Below are positions 46,241-59,500 of a DNA stretch of 64,000 nt, piece after piece (the stretch's first letter is position 1; the number at the start of each line of letters is the position of its first letter). Origin of the DNA: Todiramphus chloris collaris. Lineage: Eukaryota > Chordata > Aves > Coraciiformes > Alcedinidae. Location: the NCBI GenBank assembly GCA_025345505.1, contig JANVCC010000027.1, forward strand, positions 794,937 to 858,936, given 5' to 3'. Under the pieces are notes generated by a model. The model saw only the letters and a program-made list of their open reading frames with translations. It was not told the origin of the DNA and did not search any database. The translations under genes and the position numbers were made by a program.

Positions 46241-47296
46241 AACCTTGCCACACAAACCCCGTACAACAGATGAGCACAAGTTGTGGGTGTGCTGTGGATC
46301 CTGCTTTTGGGACTGCTGTGAGAGTAGAAGGCTTCTAGAATGAGCAGAGGTTTGAAGATGAGCCGCCGATAGCTTGTAGTCAAAAATATTCCACAGAGGA
46401 AACCATTAGCCGTTGGCCCTGGAGAAACAGGAAAGGCTGTAGCAGGGTAGTAGCATAAATCCAGGTATGTGGCTTTGATCTCCAGAGCTTCAAAGCGAAG
46501 CCATTATTCCCCAGCCTCATTTCCATTTGGTTGATGAGTCTGAGAACTCGTGAAAGTGAGCGGGAGTAACACTAAACAGAAGGTGTGTGGGGCTAGCAAG
46601 TGCTAACTTGGCTCCCTCGCAGCTCCAGTGACGCCCAGTTTGCCCTGCGCATGGGTGGTGTGGGCTGTGCTGGTGATGTGAGAGAAGAGGGGGGAATACA
46701 GAACCATGGCATCTGTCTGGTTGTCTTGTTCCAGTTAGAGCCAAGCACTGCTAAGGGGAAGAGATGAACACTTATTCGGGTCTCGTGAAAATGCATGTGA
46801 TGGTCAACAGAAAATTGCTCCTCTAGTTTTGGATGATGTGCCTGGATTTCTATATTTTTTGGTTGTCTGGGCATTGCTTGCTTTTTTATTTTGATTTCTT
46901 TATTAATACTTTTTCATAGTTGTTTTTGTTTCCTCAAGTTAAAAACTTCGGGTAGAACAACTGAAACACAGCAACTGCCAAAACAAGACGTGTACAATTA
47001 AACTGAAGTTGTTGTTGGGAGGTTGTTTCCAGAGCTGAAAGAAGTTTCTGTAGTTCTGGGTCAGCACCAAGGTAAATACCAGTGAGCTAGGAAAGTTTTC
47101 CACACTTTATGGGCATTGCTGTAGACAAACCAGTGCATTTCTTGCTGTGTGCACACACCGGTTCTTCTCCATGCCTAATGATTTGCCAGAATTGAGCCTG
47201 TGTCTCCACATACTTGTGTGTTTGCAGTTCTCCTGCTTAACAAGACCACAAGCTTATAATTAATGTTTTTAGGGTGTTTTGACAGTTTGTTGGATC

Positions 47297-47319
47297 TTTT
47301 TTTTTTTTTTTTTTTTTTT
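47297..47319. repeat. T23 homopolymer
   Basis: Twenty-three consecutive T with no recognised retrotransposon next to it. Confidence 0.9.
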
Positions 47320-48317
47320 GTTTAGCAGTAGATGAGTTCCTTGAATCTAGCTACATTCAGTTGTAGCGTTGATTATTTCCCCAAACCACCTTGGTTTTAA
47401 TGACAAGTTTCTTGGGATTTTTCTCTTTTGTTTGCCTGGCTTAAAACTGGAACTGTGTGATTTATAAACCAGTTCAGTTGATTATGAAGTAATATCGGGA
47501 CTTCTTTAGCACATCGCTGTTTAACCTGGTTTCTGAACATGCTTTGAATTTGAAACCGAAACATGCCATGGCAGGGCAAGGACGATGCTCAGCTTGGAAC
47601 TGGCAGCTGTGGGGAGAGAAGATCCCGTGTTCCCTTGGGTACCTCCTGTTTAAAATATAGAGTTACAACTACTAAATGCACTGCAGCAAGCTGCTGCGGG
47701 GTGGGAATCTTACTGGACCAGCGTCTTCGGTCTGCTCCCTTGTTTCAGGAAGGCTTTACAGTAGCTGGAGTTCTGCTGTTGGTTAGGACTGTACAGTTTC
47801 CAGGACTTTATCAGTACCTGAGTGCAAGTTCTGAAAGTAAAATGTACTTTAATATTCTTTTGAACAAGCTGCAGTAACTGTGTAATAGCTGGTTTGTGAG
47901 GAAAGCAAGGTGGGTCTTCCCAGTTTGAGAGTGGTTTATTGTGCAAGTCGGAGCTGGTAGGGTGCTGGCAGACCATGATGGGGAGCCGGGGGTACAGGCT
48001 GGGGAGTATCTGTAGAAACTGGTGTGGCAGGGAGGTGGAAATCGGAGATTGACGTTACTTAGAGGACCCAGAGCAACTCTCATGTGACAATGTTGTGGGT
48101 GGAGAGAATTGCAAGGTGTTCGTGGTCTGAAGGGAATGGGGATGGTGGTGTGGGAAAGTCTGAGTACAGAGAAATGGCAGAGCCTGGGTGTGCACAGAAG
48201 GCTTATTCCAGAGATGCTCATTTTGCGTGATACTGTAGTTTTCTGTATTTTGCTTTTGATCTTTGTTACTGGGGTAGACACCCAGTTTAGAAGGCGCATG
48301 AATTCTTTACTCATGAT

Positions 48318-48321
<4 letters not shown>

Positions 48322-48354
<33 letters not shown>
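48322..48354. repeat. T27-A6 homopolymer
   Basis: Twenty-seven T followed directly by six A, inside the IRS1 intron. Confidence 0.9.
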
Positions 48355-49020
48355 TATTATTTGTCTCTTCTGCTGACCTCAGTGGGATAATGTGCATTGT
48401 AAGGTAAGCAGAATTTGCCTCTGGCTCTTCTTTTCTGAATTCTTTGTCTTGTAGCATCCCTGTCACAGCCACAGCAGTAAACCACAGGTAGGAATCTGAA
48501 TTAAGTTCAAGATAAGTAGGAAGGAATGAATTTTAACATTAAAAAAACTTGCTTTTATAAAGCACACATAATGACAGGAGAACTGTATTTATGCAGATCT
48601 TTTTTTCACTGCGGTATTTTGTTCTTTACTACTTGGACAGTTATAAATTTGATTAAAAATGAGGTTCATTAGTTTCATGATTTGCTTTATGGATTAGTAA
48701 TTATAGATTCCCTTCAAACTGTTTAATTTAAAGAATATCTCGTGAAAGAAATTTTCAAATGGCAGAATTATCGTGGCTTGTTACGGCAGATCCTGCGTTT
48801 TTCATTTTGTGGTAAGAGGTAGAACAGAAATGTATTAATATTAACAAATACATCTGAATTCCCAATCTGTCAGAGTGCTAAAAGCTGGTGTTTGGTCAAG
48901 TGTGCATAATGTGATCGGTTTGAGTACGTGTGCGTGAAAGTGAATAGCCTTGGTCTAGTCTGACATCATTCTGGGCTTTTGGTCTGTGGTGACAGCAGTG
49001 ATCATTGTTTGGAATACAGG

Positions 49021-49042
49021 AGATAGATAGATAGATAGATAG
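49021..49042. repeat. (AGAT)5 microsatellite
   Basis: Five and a half AGAT units just upstream of two long A runs. Confidence 0.9.
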
Positions 49043-49072
49043 GAGATAGTGAAGGAGAGATGTTGATAAGTG

Positions 49073-49105
<33 letters not shown>

Positions 49106-49145
49106 TCAAGAAAAATTAAAAAGTGAAAAAAAAAAAAAAAAAAAA
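49073..49145. repeat. Paired poly-A tracts (A30 and A20)
   Basis: A30 at 49073-49102 and A20 at 49126-49145. Each is introduced by AAGTGAAAA, so the second looks like a duplication of the first with a 20-odd base spacer. Confidence 0.85.
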
Positions 49146-52100
49146 GAAAAAGATTCTTCAGTTCCACAGTTTTACTCTCTGCTTACAGAAATGATGGGAA
49201 ATATAACAAAAGCCAAGGTGTGAAGAGATAAAGGGGATTTAAATAAGCCTGGCACTCTTAACTAACTAAAAGATGACTTGATATATCTCTCTCTGATCAT
49301 GTTTGACATATCTGGGTCATGTTCTCTGAAGACTATTATTAGAGATTTAACCTTGGGTAATTGCAAAGTGTATTTTCTTCAGAGTCGTTTTTGATCAGGT
49401 AGGTGAGACAGTGAAAGTTTGTGTGTGTTCAACTGCTTGGAATAATTTGAGAGCGTAGCTGGAAGATCTGGTGCCAGCCACCTGAGCTGTCAGGTGAAGC
49501 GTTCCGTTCCCGTGGCCTGTCAGAGAAAATTGACCTGTGTACATTTTGTCAGTCGTTGTAAAAGTACATGGGTACATGGAAAAAAATGACCTATTAAAAT
49601 TTCAAATAAGACAGGCTTCAGGAAGAGTGGAATTAGCTTGTCCACTTAACAGTTAGAGCTGTGGAAGCGTACGTGTACATTTGAACTGTCTGATAAGACA
49701 CGTTATAAAACGCGGGAAGGTTGTAGTCTGGGAACACCTATGGCTTTAATTGACCGTGTTTCTTCTTCACTCCCCCTGGTCTGTGTAGGTTGGCTATTTG
49801 TAATCCACTAGGGCTCCTAAGCATTGGCCAAGCCTCCTTTGAAACACAGAATCTGTGCAAATAGGGAAAAAAAAAAAGAATTATCTGTCAGCCTTGGTTC
49901 TTGTCCAGTGTCAGCTATCTGGCTTCCAGCGTGGTGCTCATGTGTTGGTTACAACATAACGATGGGGCAGGAACTCCTCGAGCTGTCTTTGCCAGTCAGT
50001 AAAGTACGTGCGTAGGCTGTGCATGGGGGCTTTCCTTCCATGGCACCGTTCCCTGAAGGAGCAAAAAGCTCAGTCGTGTGGAGTGGAGGAGACTAAGCTG
50101 GTGATCCTGAGGGTTCCTTCTGCCCTTACTTCCCTGAATTGTTGAGTTAAAAAAAACCCAAACTCAGCCCCCCTTCATTCTCCTCATAAGATAGTGGATG
50201 TCTGGACGTCTCTAGCGACATCCTTGTTTAAACACTGTGCCCAGCGTTGTCTAGGAGACACACGTCTTGATTAAGAGAGTAAAAGAACCTCGGGAAGTGT
50301 AGATGGGAGGAAGAAAATTTGAGTTCATTGCTCCCCTTATGGTGTATCTCATCTGGGGTCTCCTTGTTTATCAGTTGGTAAGTGACAGCAGAGGAGTGGA
50401 AGGGAGGTGGGGAGCTCAAAACGCCATGGCTGAAGCTGGGACTCATTCTGACTCGAGCTTCCTGTGCTGTGAGCAGTGCACAGAGACACCCAGAGCGACA
50501 GCTGATGGGTATCGGGGAGGGAATCTTGGAGATGAAAATGCTGGCTGGTAACTCCTCTTTGGCATAGCTGGCCTTCATTTGGAGGAGTGGATTGCTGCCT
50601 GAGGAGAGGTGATGCTAACCCCTGGAGAGCAGGGAGCGAGCGACACACTCTGTGTGCTGCACACCAGGGCCATGCCGCTGCCCGGGCCCATCACCTTAAG
50701 TCTCTTTGCTGATGTACCTGGACAGTCACTACAGTGTAGGGATGCTGTGGTCACCCAGGAACCCCCAGTTTATGTTTGGTGATTCCTGTGGAAGTGATAG
50801 AAAGCAACTAATTGAAATCCTGAGTAGGAGAAGATATATCTTGGACAGGTAGGAACTGCTTTGTTAGAAGCAATAAAATTGCCTCTCTTTAACCCCCTCC
50901 ATTTACGCTGTTTCTCCTCTTGACTCCCTTTCTTGCCAAGCACAGACACCGGACACATCCCTGTGTGCTTTCCTCCCTTTGGGTGCTTTTAGCACTTGAT
51001 CCTCTTTTGATTTTCTCTATTGCAGAACACAGTTGATTATTTATTGATTGGTTGATTGTTATTTTTTCATTTAACTAGTGGCAACTAAACTGTGGAATAA
51101 TAAATATTTGCTATGCTTTGAAAAGCAAAGGGAGGTGCATGAGCACTAAGCAGATAATTTCTTGATCACACACCAAAAATGAAGTACAGGTGAGGAATCC
51201 TTGGCATTTCTAACGCTTAGGTGCACTGAAAACCATCACAAATGGAGGAAACCTGGATCTGGTGTCTGCGATGCAGGAATCTCAAGAAGCAAGGTGGCTG
51301 GCACAGCCAGGGAGTGGTCCTGCAAGATGTCTGGGAAGCTTTCAACAGCCTGCGGTACTGGAAAGGTGGGGGGGAGGGGGGGGTCTCTCCTCAGCCACCT
51401 TGGCTCCCATCTGCCTGCTCCCACTGTCACCCTGTGCTGGCTCTCTCCCAGTAAATGGCAGCTATCATTAGGCTGGGGTACTAGTAACAGGTTGTATTTC
51501 CTCATGTTACATGTAATGGCATTCAGATTGCTGAGAACCAGCAAAATAAAATGTATAAAGAGGCATTCGATTTGTTTAGGAAGCTGTAGGTTGAAAACTG
51601 TAAATATTTCTCTCATTGGAAGTTAATATTTGTTCAAGTGTCAGTATTTTGGAAATAACCTTGTATTTTGTTGACGTTATCATCATCTGGTGAACATGAT
51701 GCAGAACATTCTTGCATTCCTTGGCTATCTTGGTAAGGGTGTGATTTACATCTCTCTTAGCAGTCCGAGATGAAAACAGGGGCAGATGAAACGAAAAAGA
51801 GGAGCAGCAGTGGACTCCAAACAGTCCCAAATCATCCCTCTTCCTTTCCCAGCCACTGCACACGCTCCTGCCTGCCATGGCTGTGTCTTGGGAGCAGGAG
51901 GAGAACTGGTGTCTGCCAGCACCGGTGCCCTGGGACAATCACTGGAGTTGAAACACGGAAATAAGGAAACTTTATCCTCCAATGGATTCACGTAGCCGAT
52001 CAACTTATACGCCAGACAGTCTCGGATGCTTTAAACAATTTACAGGCTCTTAAAAACGAAACAAAACTCTCAACTGCGTTTCATTCTTCTCTGTGTGAAA

Positions 52101-55100
52101 CTCCTTTCCCTGGCAAGCTCTGCTGGAAGGAAAGGCCCTTCAGAAGGTGTGCAGGCATGTAGCTAGGGCATGTTTTTTCAGGCCTTTGAACTAGGTTAGG
52201 AATGTGTCTCAAGATGGAAGAATGAATAGTTACTTGGTGCTTTTAGCCTCCAGGCTTGAAACTCGCAAGAGGAATGTTATTGTGTCTTCAAAGCCTGTTT
52301 TCACACAAGCCTTTGTTGAGCAGGAACTTGGAGAGTCTTTGTATTATCATGCACACAACAAAAACAGCCAGCCACCCAATTTGATCTAATTGGGCGGTGC
52401 TGGTGAGATGTTTCTTCAGTAGGAAGGCTCTGGAAAAGGGGTTGCATAGTTTTCATTAGGAAATACCCTTTAGAGTGAAGGGATTGCCTACCCGGACACT
52501 TCCCATCTCAATACAGCTCTCCAGGTATATTGGTGTGATTCCCCATGTGCCCATCCCCTCCTTCCCCCTCCTCTCTGTGCAGTGCTTTCCCAGGAAGAGA
52601 GCAAATATTTGCATTTCTTTTAAATTCTGTTTTGACCCTGAAGCAGTTGGTAGCACATCCCTGGAGAAGGCAAGCTGAGGTTGAGAAAGTTCAGGTTGGA
52701 GTAATTTTTGTCATGCTTTCTCAAAAATAAACCTGTGTGCAGGACTAAATGTGCTGTAATATACTAATAATACTTAAATTAAGACAGATCTTTCAATCAG
52801 GGTAACTCTCAAGCGTTTAGAAGAAATAAAACCATTGCTCTAGTGAAGGCTATTGGTGAAATGTCCAGAATTGGGGTTTGAAGTGCGGAAAGCTCAGGTT
52901 TGAGAAGAGCACTTGCTTCAGTAGCAATGTATGTTCCTTTTGGTGTGTGACCACCCTGATTACATGAGTATTTTTTTCAAAGTTGAGGGAGAGGAATTGA
53001 AACTGAAAAGATAGGAAAACAGATTTACTTTCTAAAGTTTGTTAGTTTAAAAAAAAAAACCCAGCATAGACTCCACTAAATCTGAAATTTTAAAGTCTGT
53101 AGTAGCTAAGCCTGCCTAATTTCACCTACTAAATAAAGAGAAGGCAGTAAAAAAGAAGAAATGAGTTAAAATGCAAGGTTTACTTTAAGTAACTTCATTA
53201 TGCGTTCAGGATGTTTTGTTAGTTTTTAGTCAACTGATAACTAAATACAGGGCATACTATTTTACATTTCACCCTGATTTTCTTTCAAGCACAGCTTCAA
53301 AAGTCATAAAGATAAAATTTAACCAGCTGGTAAATAGTGACTTGTATTAGTCATTAATTTTATGTCAAGGATCTGCATAAATGTGCGCTAACGGTTTTGT
53401 CTAACTAGGGACTATACCAAATGTGAAATGAAAAGGTTCTATTGCAGAGCAGCGTGATTTAGTGGTTATCACTATTTGAGAATGACCATTAAGAACATAA
53501 AAAGGTAAGTTTCCTCATTTGCTAATCTAAATTTGATTATTTTAGTCACTTGAGTTTGAATTAATCCACTGTGAAGCCAAGTGTCTGTATATACATGATA
53601 ATTAAGGAGATCTGCACTGATCCCATCGTGCGGAAAAGAAGCATAGGGACAGAGAAGACCTGGTTACTGGACGTCGCCTGGTCCAGAGGAGGAGGAGCAG
53701 ACGGTACTGAATTGGTAGGAGGTTGGGAGCAGGAGAGGAGATGAAACCCAGAGTGCAGAGGAATGGTGGTGGAAGGCTTTGAAGGATGAGAGTGACAGGC
53801 AGGCTGTGTAAATTGGCTGGCCGGGTAGCGAGCGTTCTGTAAGAGAAGTTTCACCAGGCTAGAGAAGGCAGAGTTGTGTCGGAAGGGGTCCAGGGGCTGA
53901 GTGAGCAGAGGGAGACATTGGAATCATGCTGGGAAGCTCAGATTGCAGTTGATGTAATTGGGGCTTTAATGGCTCGAATGATTCATAATCTCTCAGCTTG
54001 ATAGGCTGTTACACAGTTTTCAGCGTAGGTATGAATGAAGCGACTTACTCTGATAACGTAGCAGGATTGCAGTACTGGAAAGCATTGACGTGCCAAGGGT
54101 TGGTAGAGGAAAAAATTGTCTAAGGTGTCTAACATTTGTGTAAACATATTTTGGAGGAAGGTTTGAATGATGGTCCTTCTGCTCGAGTGTGCTATGAAGT
54201 ATTTCTCGTCTTGGTGGGGAAGGGGAGGAATCTTCAGTTGATGTAAATTGCTGTACCTACTTGAAATCGATGTGTCTCATTTTAGAATGTATCCCTTTAA
54301 ATGTTTGGGGTTTTTTTTTTCCCCTGTAAGCTGTTACTACACAGTTATATTTGAATTAATAGCAAGTCCCCATTAATTTTAATTAGCTGTAGTAATGAGT
54401 TAGTTCTAAAGTTCTACAGAATGATCTGTAATGCAGTGTCTAATTTATCTCTTTCCTTGGATATTTCATCTTTTCCCCAACTTCTCCTGATGATTGGTGA
54501 GACGTTTGATCTGTCTCGATTCGAGCGTGTTTACTTCTGGGTTGGTTAGAGTAGCTGATCAGCTTTTGTTCCTTGATCAGGTAAGCCCTGTGATGTTAAT
54601 GGCACTTTGTAGATCTGGGTCACGTTTCAGTGTTCAGGTTGAAGTAAGAGGCAATAGCAGAAAGCTGGTAGCAGGACTGCAGTGTGCTTTGGATGGCCAG
54701 GACCACGGAATGCTTGGGGACAACCTTTGTGGTAGGGGACTCGTGTTGCTTCTAGAGCTGTGCAGCCTCTGCGTGTGTTTAACCAACACGCTCGTCCCGG
54801 AGCGGCTTGCTGAGCTTTGCTTGGACTTCTGGAAGGTTTTTGTTTTGGGTTTGTGAAGTCAAAAGTGATACAGTTGGCTTTCTGGAATCCATTTTCACCT
54901 TTCTGGCTGTATCTGAATATCCTATCGCCATACTTACACCTTGTGCCAGCGTTGTGACTTTCTCTGTTCAGAGTCTCGGGCTGGGGTCACGCGGGTACAT
55001 GGGACAGATCTAAGGCCAGGCAGAGCTGTGCTGAACTGTTCCGCTTCAGGAGCAGAATGCGGGGCACAGCTTTGCTGGCCGCTCAGAGCGGTTGAAGGCC

Positions 55101-56551
55101 ACTCTGTTGCTGTCTCCCTGAGCACGTGCTCCTCTGGAGAGATGGTTTTGGCATCACCGATGGCTGCTCACGTGTGATGGTGCAGGGGAGCCCCTGGAAC
55201 TATACTGAGGGAATGCTGGGCCACAGCTTGCTCCCAGTTTGCTTAAAACCAACTGTGAAACCCTATCTGCAGTATTCTTTCAGGCAGCATTTGAAATTCC
55301 TTTTTCCCCCAGTCATGGGACTTGGGTTATTTAAAACTTCAACTGGGACACCTTATGTGATAGGTGCCTTACAGCCTTCTTGAAACAATAGTTGTCTTGG
55401 CCTACGCTGCTGCTGCTTCTGGTCTGAGTTCTCCTTTTACTTCTGCACAACCTGTGTTTGAACCGGCCTACCCGCCCAGTTGCTGTGAGACTGTGCTGTT
55501 ATGGGGTGAGATTCTGGCCAGGACCAGCTATATACCACCCATTCCTCCAGCCCAGAGGCCTTCAGGAGTGTGCTGGGTTAGACTCGGAGAGGTCTTATGA
55601 AATGGGTTTGCTTCTTCACTTGTCCTTCAAAGTGTGAATGCAGTGTAGGTGTTTATACTGTTGAAAACACTTCTCCATTATGGCCTGTTTTCGTTCAGGT
55701 AAAATATAGCAAGGTGTGTCTGAGGAAAGCCATCTCTTACTAGCAAAACCCCACCTGCTGCTTTGGTATCCATACTGTTTTAGCTGTCTGCATTAGTCAT
55801 CTCCTCAAACACACCTTTCCCACTGAACCCAGAATCTACGCTGACGAACGAACCTTCCCAGTTTACAGAAGGTCACACGTATGTGGAAAATATTTTCAGG
55901 TGAAAATGCAAACCAGATGTCGTGGCTTCAGACAGCTGTCTGTCAGACGTTCTGATCCACTTTGGGAAGCTGTCATGGGAGAAGCAGGCAGGGTTCCCAC
56001 CCTCTGCCCCCAGTTCTCGTTCAGATGTAGTGATTATGTGAGGAGTCAGTAAGTAACCAACTGCGATCGAAGGAAACATCAGTTTCCCTGAAACCTTTCC
56101 TGCTGATCTCATAGCAACTCGGATGAATCTGCGGAAGAACATTTTTTTGTTCCTTTATTAAAAAATCTTTTGCATGTCGTCCCCTGTGGTGCGATGCAGA
56201 ACCGAACGTCTGTTGTCCAGCAGATGTGTGACTGTAAAAGCAGAACTTGCTTTTAACTATTTGTTGAACTTCTAACATCATCTACATTAGGAAGTAACCT
56301 CTTGAAGATACCTCTGCCTTGCTGCTGCTCCGTGCAACGTTTCCAGATGTATTTGAGGACAGCTGGGGGATTAAAATGCTCCACAGGCTACTGCAGTCAT
56401 CTGTAGCTTGGCTTTTTTTTCTTCCTTGCCTCAATTTTCTGTAGCTTTCTGTTTTAAGCCTTACTTATTAAGAAGTGTTACTCTGTTCTGATTGTTTTTT
56501 TCAAACTACCGTGTCATTTATTTGGCAGGAGAGGGGGAAGGTTAAAGTTCT

Positions 56552-56571
56552 TCCTCCTCCTCCTCCTCCTC
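56552..56571. repeat. (TCC)n microsatellite
   Basis: About six TCC units within a pyrimidine-rich stretch. Confidence 0.85.
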
Positions 56572-59500
56572 TCTCGAGCGCAATTTTTGATTGTTCTGTT
56601 TAATGAGTCATTTTCTCTGCATCTGAAGTTAATTTAGTGGCTCATCCAAACAATTACTGTTTTTGGAGGAAGGAAGTGAGGGTTCTTTTAAGTTCTTTCC
56701 CCCCCTTTTTTAATATAAAGGTGTGTCTTGGGTGTTTCCAAAAATACGTGGCAAAGAACACAGACACAGGTTTCTTGCGTCTTGGGAAAAAGAACTTTAC
56801 ATTTTGTGTTGCATGAGCTTGCCTTAGCTGCATTTGGCTTTTGTTCTTCGCAGACTCACAGAAATCCACCAATCCAGATGGCTGGGTAGTTTTCTTCCAC
56901 CTTAAGCAGCTCTGACAGTGCAAATGTTTGGCATCTTCTAGTGGGTGTATTTGTCGGTCAGTGACAGGATTCCCCTCAGCTCCTTCGCTCCGGGCACCGC
57001 AGCTCACGCAGCACACTCTTTTCAGTTGCCATCCAGCAGTTGGTTTAATGAGCAATGGTAGGGAAACCAGCAACAAGAAAAGCTGGACTGATGCGCTCAG
57101 CGTCTTGTTTCAGATGTTCAGCACAAGCTTGGTTCACCTCTGCTGTGTGGTGGCATCTCCTTTCCAAGGACTGGAAGCAGCTTCACCTTCTGCTTGAGAC
57201 ATGTCACCCTGGGGCTCCTTCCTTGGGTCGGCAGCTGCCTTCGGTGATCTGTTGGCGGTTTGAATCGCAGTGCCTTAGAAAAACATCCTTAGTTTGGATT
57301 TCTCTCTGCCATGGTTGAATTTTCAAGCTAGGTGTCCTTAGTGCCATTATCCGAGGGCAGCAGGAAGAGGTGACTTTGCACGCTGTTGGAGGTACTTTAT
57401 TATTTAGGAATCGGTAACAAACCATCCCCCGGCTTTGCTGGAGCGGAGGTTCCTCGGTAGCGTGGGCAGAGCAGTGGGCAACAGGTAGGGCTTGCAGCGC
57501 CGGTGCTCAGAAATGCCCTTTTCCAGGGGTTCCTTATCAGTGTATCCAAGCTGATAGCGAAAGCCATTGAACTTGTGCGTTCTCTAGCTCGTTCCTTCCC
57601 GCGGCAGCATGTGCGTGCGGTGGGGTGAGAGCTGTGTGCTTTGTGCCGTCAGAGCCAATCTGCCCAGAGCGTTCTTTTCCGGAGAAGAAGGGTAATCAAA
57701 ATTTGAACTGAAAATCAGTTAGGAAATATTTCTGACGTGTACGTCATTCTGTGCGTTGAGCATCGGGTGTTCTGCTTTGGCCGAGTAATACCGAGTTACT
57801 GTGCGTCAGTGTCCTCGCACACAAGGCTTTGATTAAGCAAGGGCAAAATGCTGCAGTGTTGAAGGCCGGCCTACATACAAACTTGCACAGAGAAAAGTGT
57901 GAATTAAGAAAGTCAGAATTTTAATACAACTGTTTTAATACCATGAGTCATAGTGACTGGTGTGGGCAAAAGAAAATGATAGGATAAAGTGAAAGATGAA
58001 TTTAGACTGTTGGGAAAGGCACGGAGACACTTCACAGCAGGTCAGGGTTGTTGATTTGTTTTGTTGTTGGTTTGGTTTTGTTTTTTTTCATGACTGGGTG
58101 TAATTTTACCCAGGGTATGTTCAGTGATGTAGTTTACTTAGGTGGACTGCAGGTGCGAGTCCAGGTTTGGTCAACAGCTCAAGTTCCATTTGCCTCAAGC
58201 AGGTTCCCCGATCCCCGTAAGCCCCACGTGGGTTTGATTGCAGTGTGTGACGCGAAGTCCCTGCCTTGAGCCAAGCTCAGCACACCTGCTGACTTGGACC
58301 TTCTCTTCCCCAGAGAGAGAAGAGCGTTCCTGGAGCAGGTTGCTGACCCGTCTCTGAACAGCCTCTGGACCAGGCAGCGTTGGTGCCCTGTCAGTTCAGA
58401 GCACAGATGGGACTCATGCAGAGGACCTGTGCCAGGCTTGGGGCGTGCTGGTGCTGGTGCAGGGGAGAAACCCATTTTTAATTGGCATCCAGTTCATCAT
58501 GCTCCTGTGCTGTCCTTGGGCCAAGGAGCGGTTGGTTGCTCTGTGTGGTGGGGCTGTGGTGTAAAGAGGGGGAAACGCTTACGGCAGCAGCAGGACAGGC
58601 TTGTACTGGCTTCACCTAGACATGAAACTGTGATCATCATCTCCTTGCAACACTTTGCAGAGTGTTTATATGGCTGGGGCAGGACGATACCTGTGCCCCG
58701 AGGCATAGTACTGATGGGGTGAAGCGGAGGGGGCCTGGCCTTTTCCAGCGTTAGCATCGTAGAGACTTTCCAAATCTAATGGCTGGAAAAGAGCCTTGTG
58801 CACAAAGCTTCTTTTGTTTTGTTTTTATATAAACCCATTTGATGTTAGGCAGCCAAATCTCATCTTTACGGTTACTCTAGTGGGGTTTTTTGAAGCTCCC
58901 CGGATTCCTGTTCAGCTCCCAGCCCCTGCTCCAGAAGGATGTGCAGCTCCTTGCGTGGTCCTGTCATACCCACCAAGTCAGGGGTATCTAAATGACACTG
59001 GGCACCTCTGTTAGAAACTGGAATTTTTGCTTGCGCGTCTTAATCACTCCAGAATTTTCTGTCTTTCAGCTATGGAGAGGATTTTTTTAGAAGCATTCCA
59101 GTTATTAATAGAAATGGGAGTGATAGTGCTGAGTTGTGCAGTGAGATGAGGGCTTTGTGGTGCTGCTGTTCTGCTTTGTCTCTCAGTTAGGTGTCCTGGA
59201 AGGGCATCTTGGACATGCAGCCTCTTGCTCCTTGGGAAGCCTGTCACACTAAAACCTCTGTAACCTTTAGCTCGCAGAACAAATCCCATGTTTGGGGTTA
59301 TTCTGTGAGCCTGTCATTGTCAATAGCAGATGAACTGGTGGTTTACCTTGCCCCAGCGTAGAATGTTGATGTGCAGGGAGTAGATCAGTAGTTTACTTTG
59401 CTGTTAGGCACGAGAAGACAACGTGCTTTTTTGTGCCACGAGGCAGATTCTGGGTTTTGTTCCTGGAAGCAGGTGTTTTATTATGGACTTTTTACCATCT

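Noticed and set aside
53450..53480. tRNA-Val-like A-box words (TTTAGTGGTTATCAC)
   Set aside because: No B-box, no acceptor stem and no cloverleaf can be drawn from the following bases; chance match or a very decayed SINE head.
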